A stretch of 6,666 bases of DNA. Origin: Bacteroidales bacterium (GTDB lineage: Bacteria; Bacteroidota; Bacteroidia; Bacteroidales; UBA1715). The notes beneath the pieces are model-generated. The model saw only the letters and a list, made by a program, of their open reading frames with translations, was not told where the DNA came from and made no database searches. Position 1 is the stretch's first letter. Each line of letters opens with the position of its first letter. The stretch spans positions 1 through 6,666 of the forward strand of contig JAISIO010000024.1 of the NCBI GenBank assembly GCA_031262005.1, written 5' to 3'. Position numbers and translations under genes: made by a program. Below, one piece after another: positions 6,584 through 6,666 of this stretch.

Positions 6584-6616
6584 TTATCAACAATTTAAAA
6601 TCGTAATTGTTGATAA
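6584..6616. repeat. perfect 12-bp inverted repeat with 9-base spacer at the helicase break
   Basis: TTATCAACAATT (6584-6595) and AATTGTTGATAA (6605-6616) are exact reverse complements around the spacer TAAAATCGT. The left arm contains the TAA that closes the helicase frame upstream. Arm and spacer sizes are close to the core sites of tyrosine recombinases. The arms also resemble DnaA boxes (TTATCAACA against TTATnCACA, one mismatch each). No T-run follows on either strand, so a terminator role is unlikely. Confidence 0.75.
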
Positions 6617-6631
6617 ATAACTGATTTGCAA

Positions 6632-6663
6632 TTTGTTAGCTTGTTGGTAATTGCGTATCTTCG
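6632..6663 (+). promoter_or_regulatory. rightward Bacteroidetes promoter
   Basis: TTTG at 6632-6635, a 20-base spacer, then TATCTTCG at 6656-6663 matches the Bacteroidetes promoter TTTG-N19-21-TAnnTTTG with one mismatch in the -7 box. It points away from the helicase remnant and out of the right edge, so some gene probably starts just beyond 6666, for example a transposase or a divergent gene. Confidence 0.5.
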
Positions 6664-6666
6664 TGT

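Noticed and set aside
1..6666. CRISPR array or rRNA/tRNA genes
   Set aside because: No regularly spaced direct repeats and no recognisable structural RNA sequence were found on either strand.

Overview
The window looks like chromosomal DNA of an AT-rich Bacteroidota bacterium, probably Bacteroidales. Three things point that way: a GyrA N-terminus of the Bacteroidetes type, Bacteroidetes-style promoter boxes (TAnnTTTG at -7, with TTTG near -33 in one case), and the absence of clear Shine-Dalgarno sequences in front of the starts. This placement is an inference from sequence features, not from a database match.

Every recognisable gene lies on the minus strand, so transcription runs right to left. 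From right to left: (a) 6584-6666 is a non-coding edge with a perfect 12-bp inverted repeat and a rightward promoter. It abuts a broken helicase gene. (b) 4592-6550 is the C-terminal part of a DrmA-type (DISARM) helicase that begins abruptly at Walker A. (c) 2714-4588 is an intact DUF1998 protein of the DrmB type. (d) 1610-2710 is an AlbA_2/Schlafen-like protein with a GHKL-type ATPase region, split by one in-frame TAG and apparently cut short at its C-terminus. Genes b, c and d are in one reading frame, separated by only TAG-ATT-ATG and TAA-CTC-ATG, and look like one operon. (e) 1443-1609 is intergenic, with an imperfect long inverted repeat and a probable promoter. (f) 558-1442 is a membrane-anchored protein with three ComEA-like helix-hairpin-helix units. 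(g) 318-560 is a 243-bp, MITE-like, non-coding segment bounded by 20-bp inverted repeats (19/20 match). It contains a 23-bp-arm nested palindrome, a second hairpin and a terminator. (h) 1-98 is the 5' end of gyrA, leaving the window on the left.

Functionally, DrmA and DrmB form the core complex of the DISARM anti-phage system. Here the helicase has lost its N-terminal half and its upstream neighbours are not visible, no DrmC or DNA methyltransferase is in the window, and the third gene carries a nonsense codon. The most economical reading is a decaying DISARM-like defence operon next to the housekeeping gene gyrA, possibly broken by a mobile element or site-specific recombination at the right edge. 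Alternatives to decay (phase-variable recombination at the right-hand inverted repeat, or amber readthrough) are noted in the findings. No RNA gene or CRISPR array was seen.
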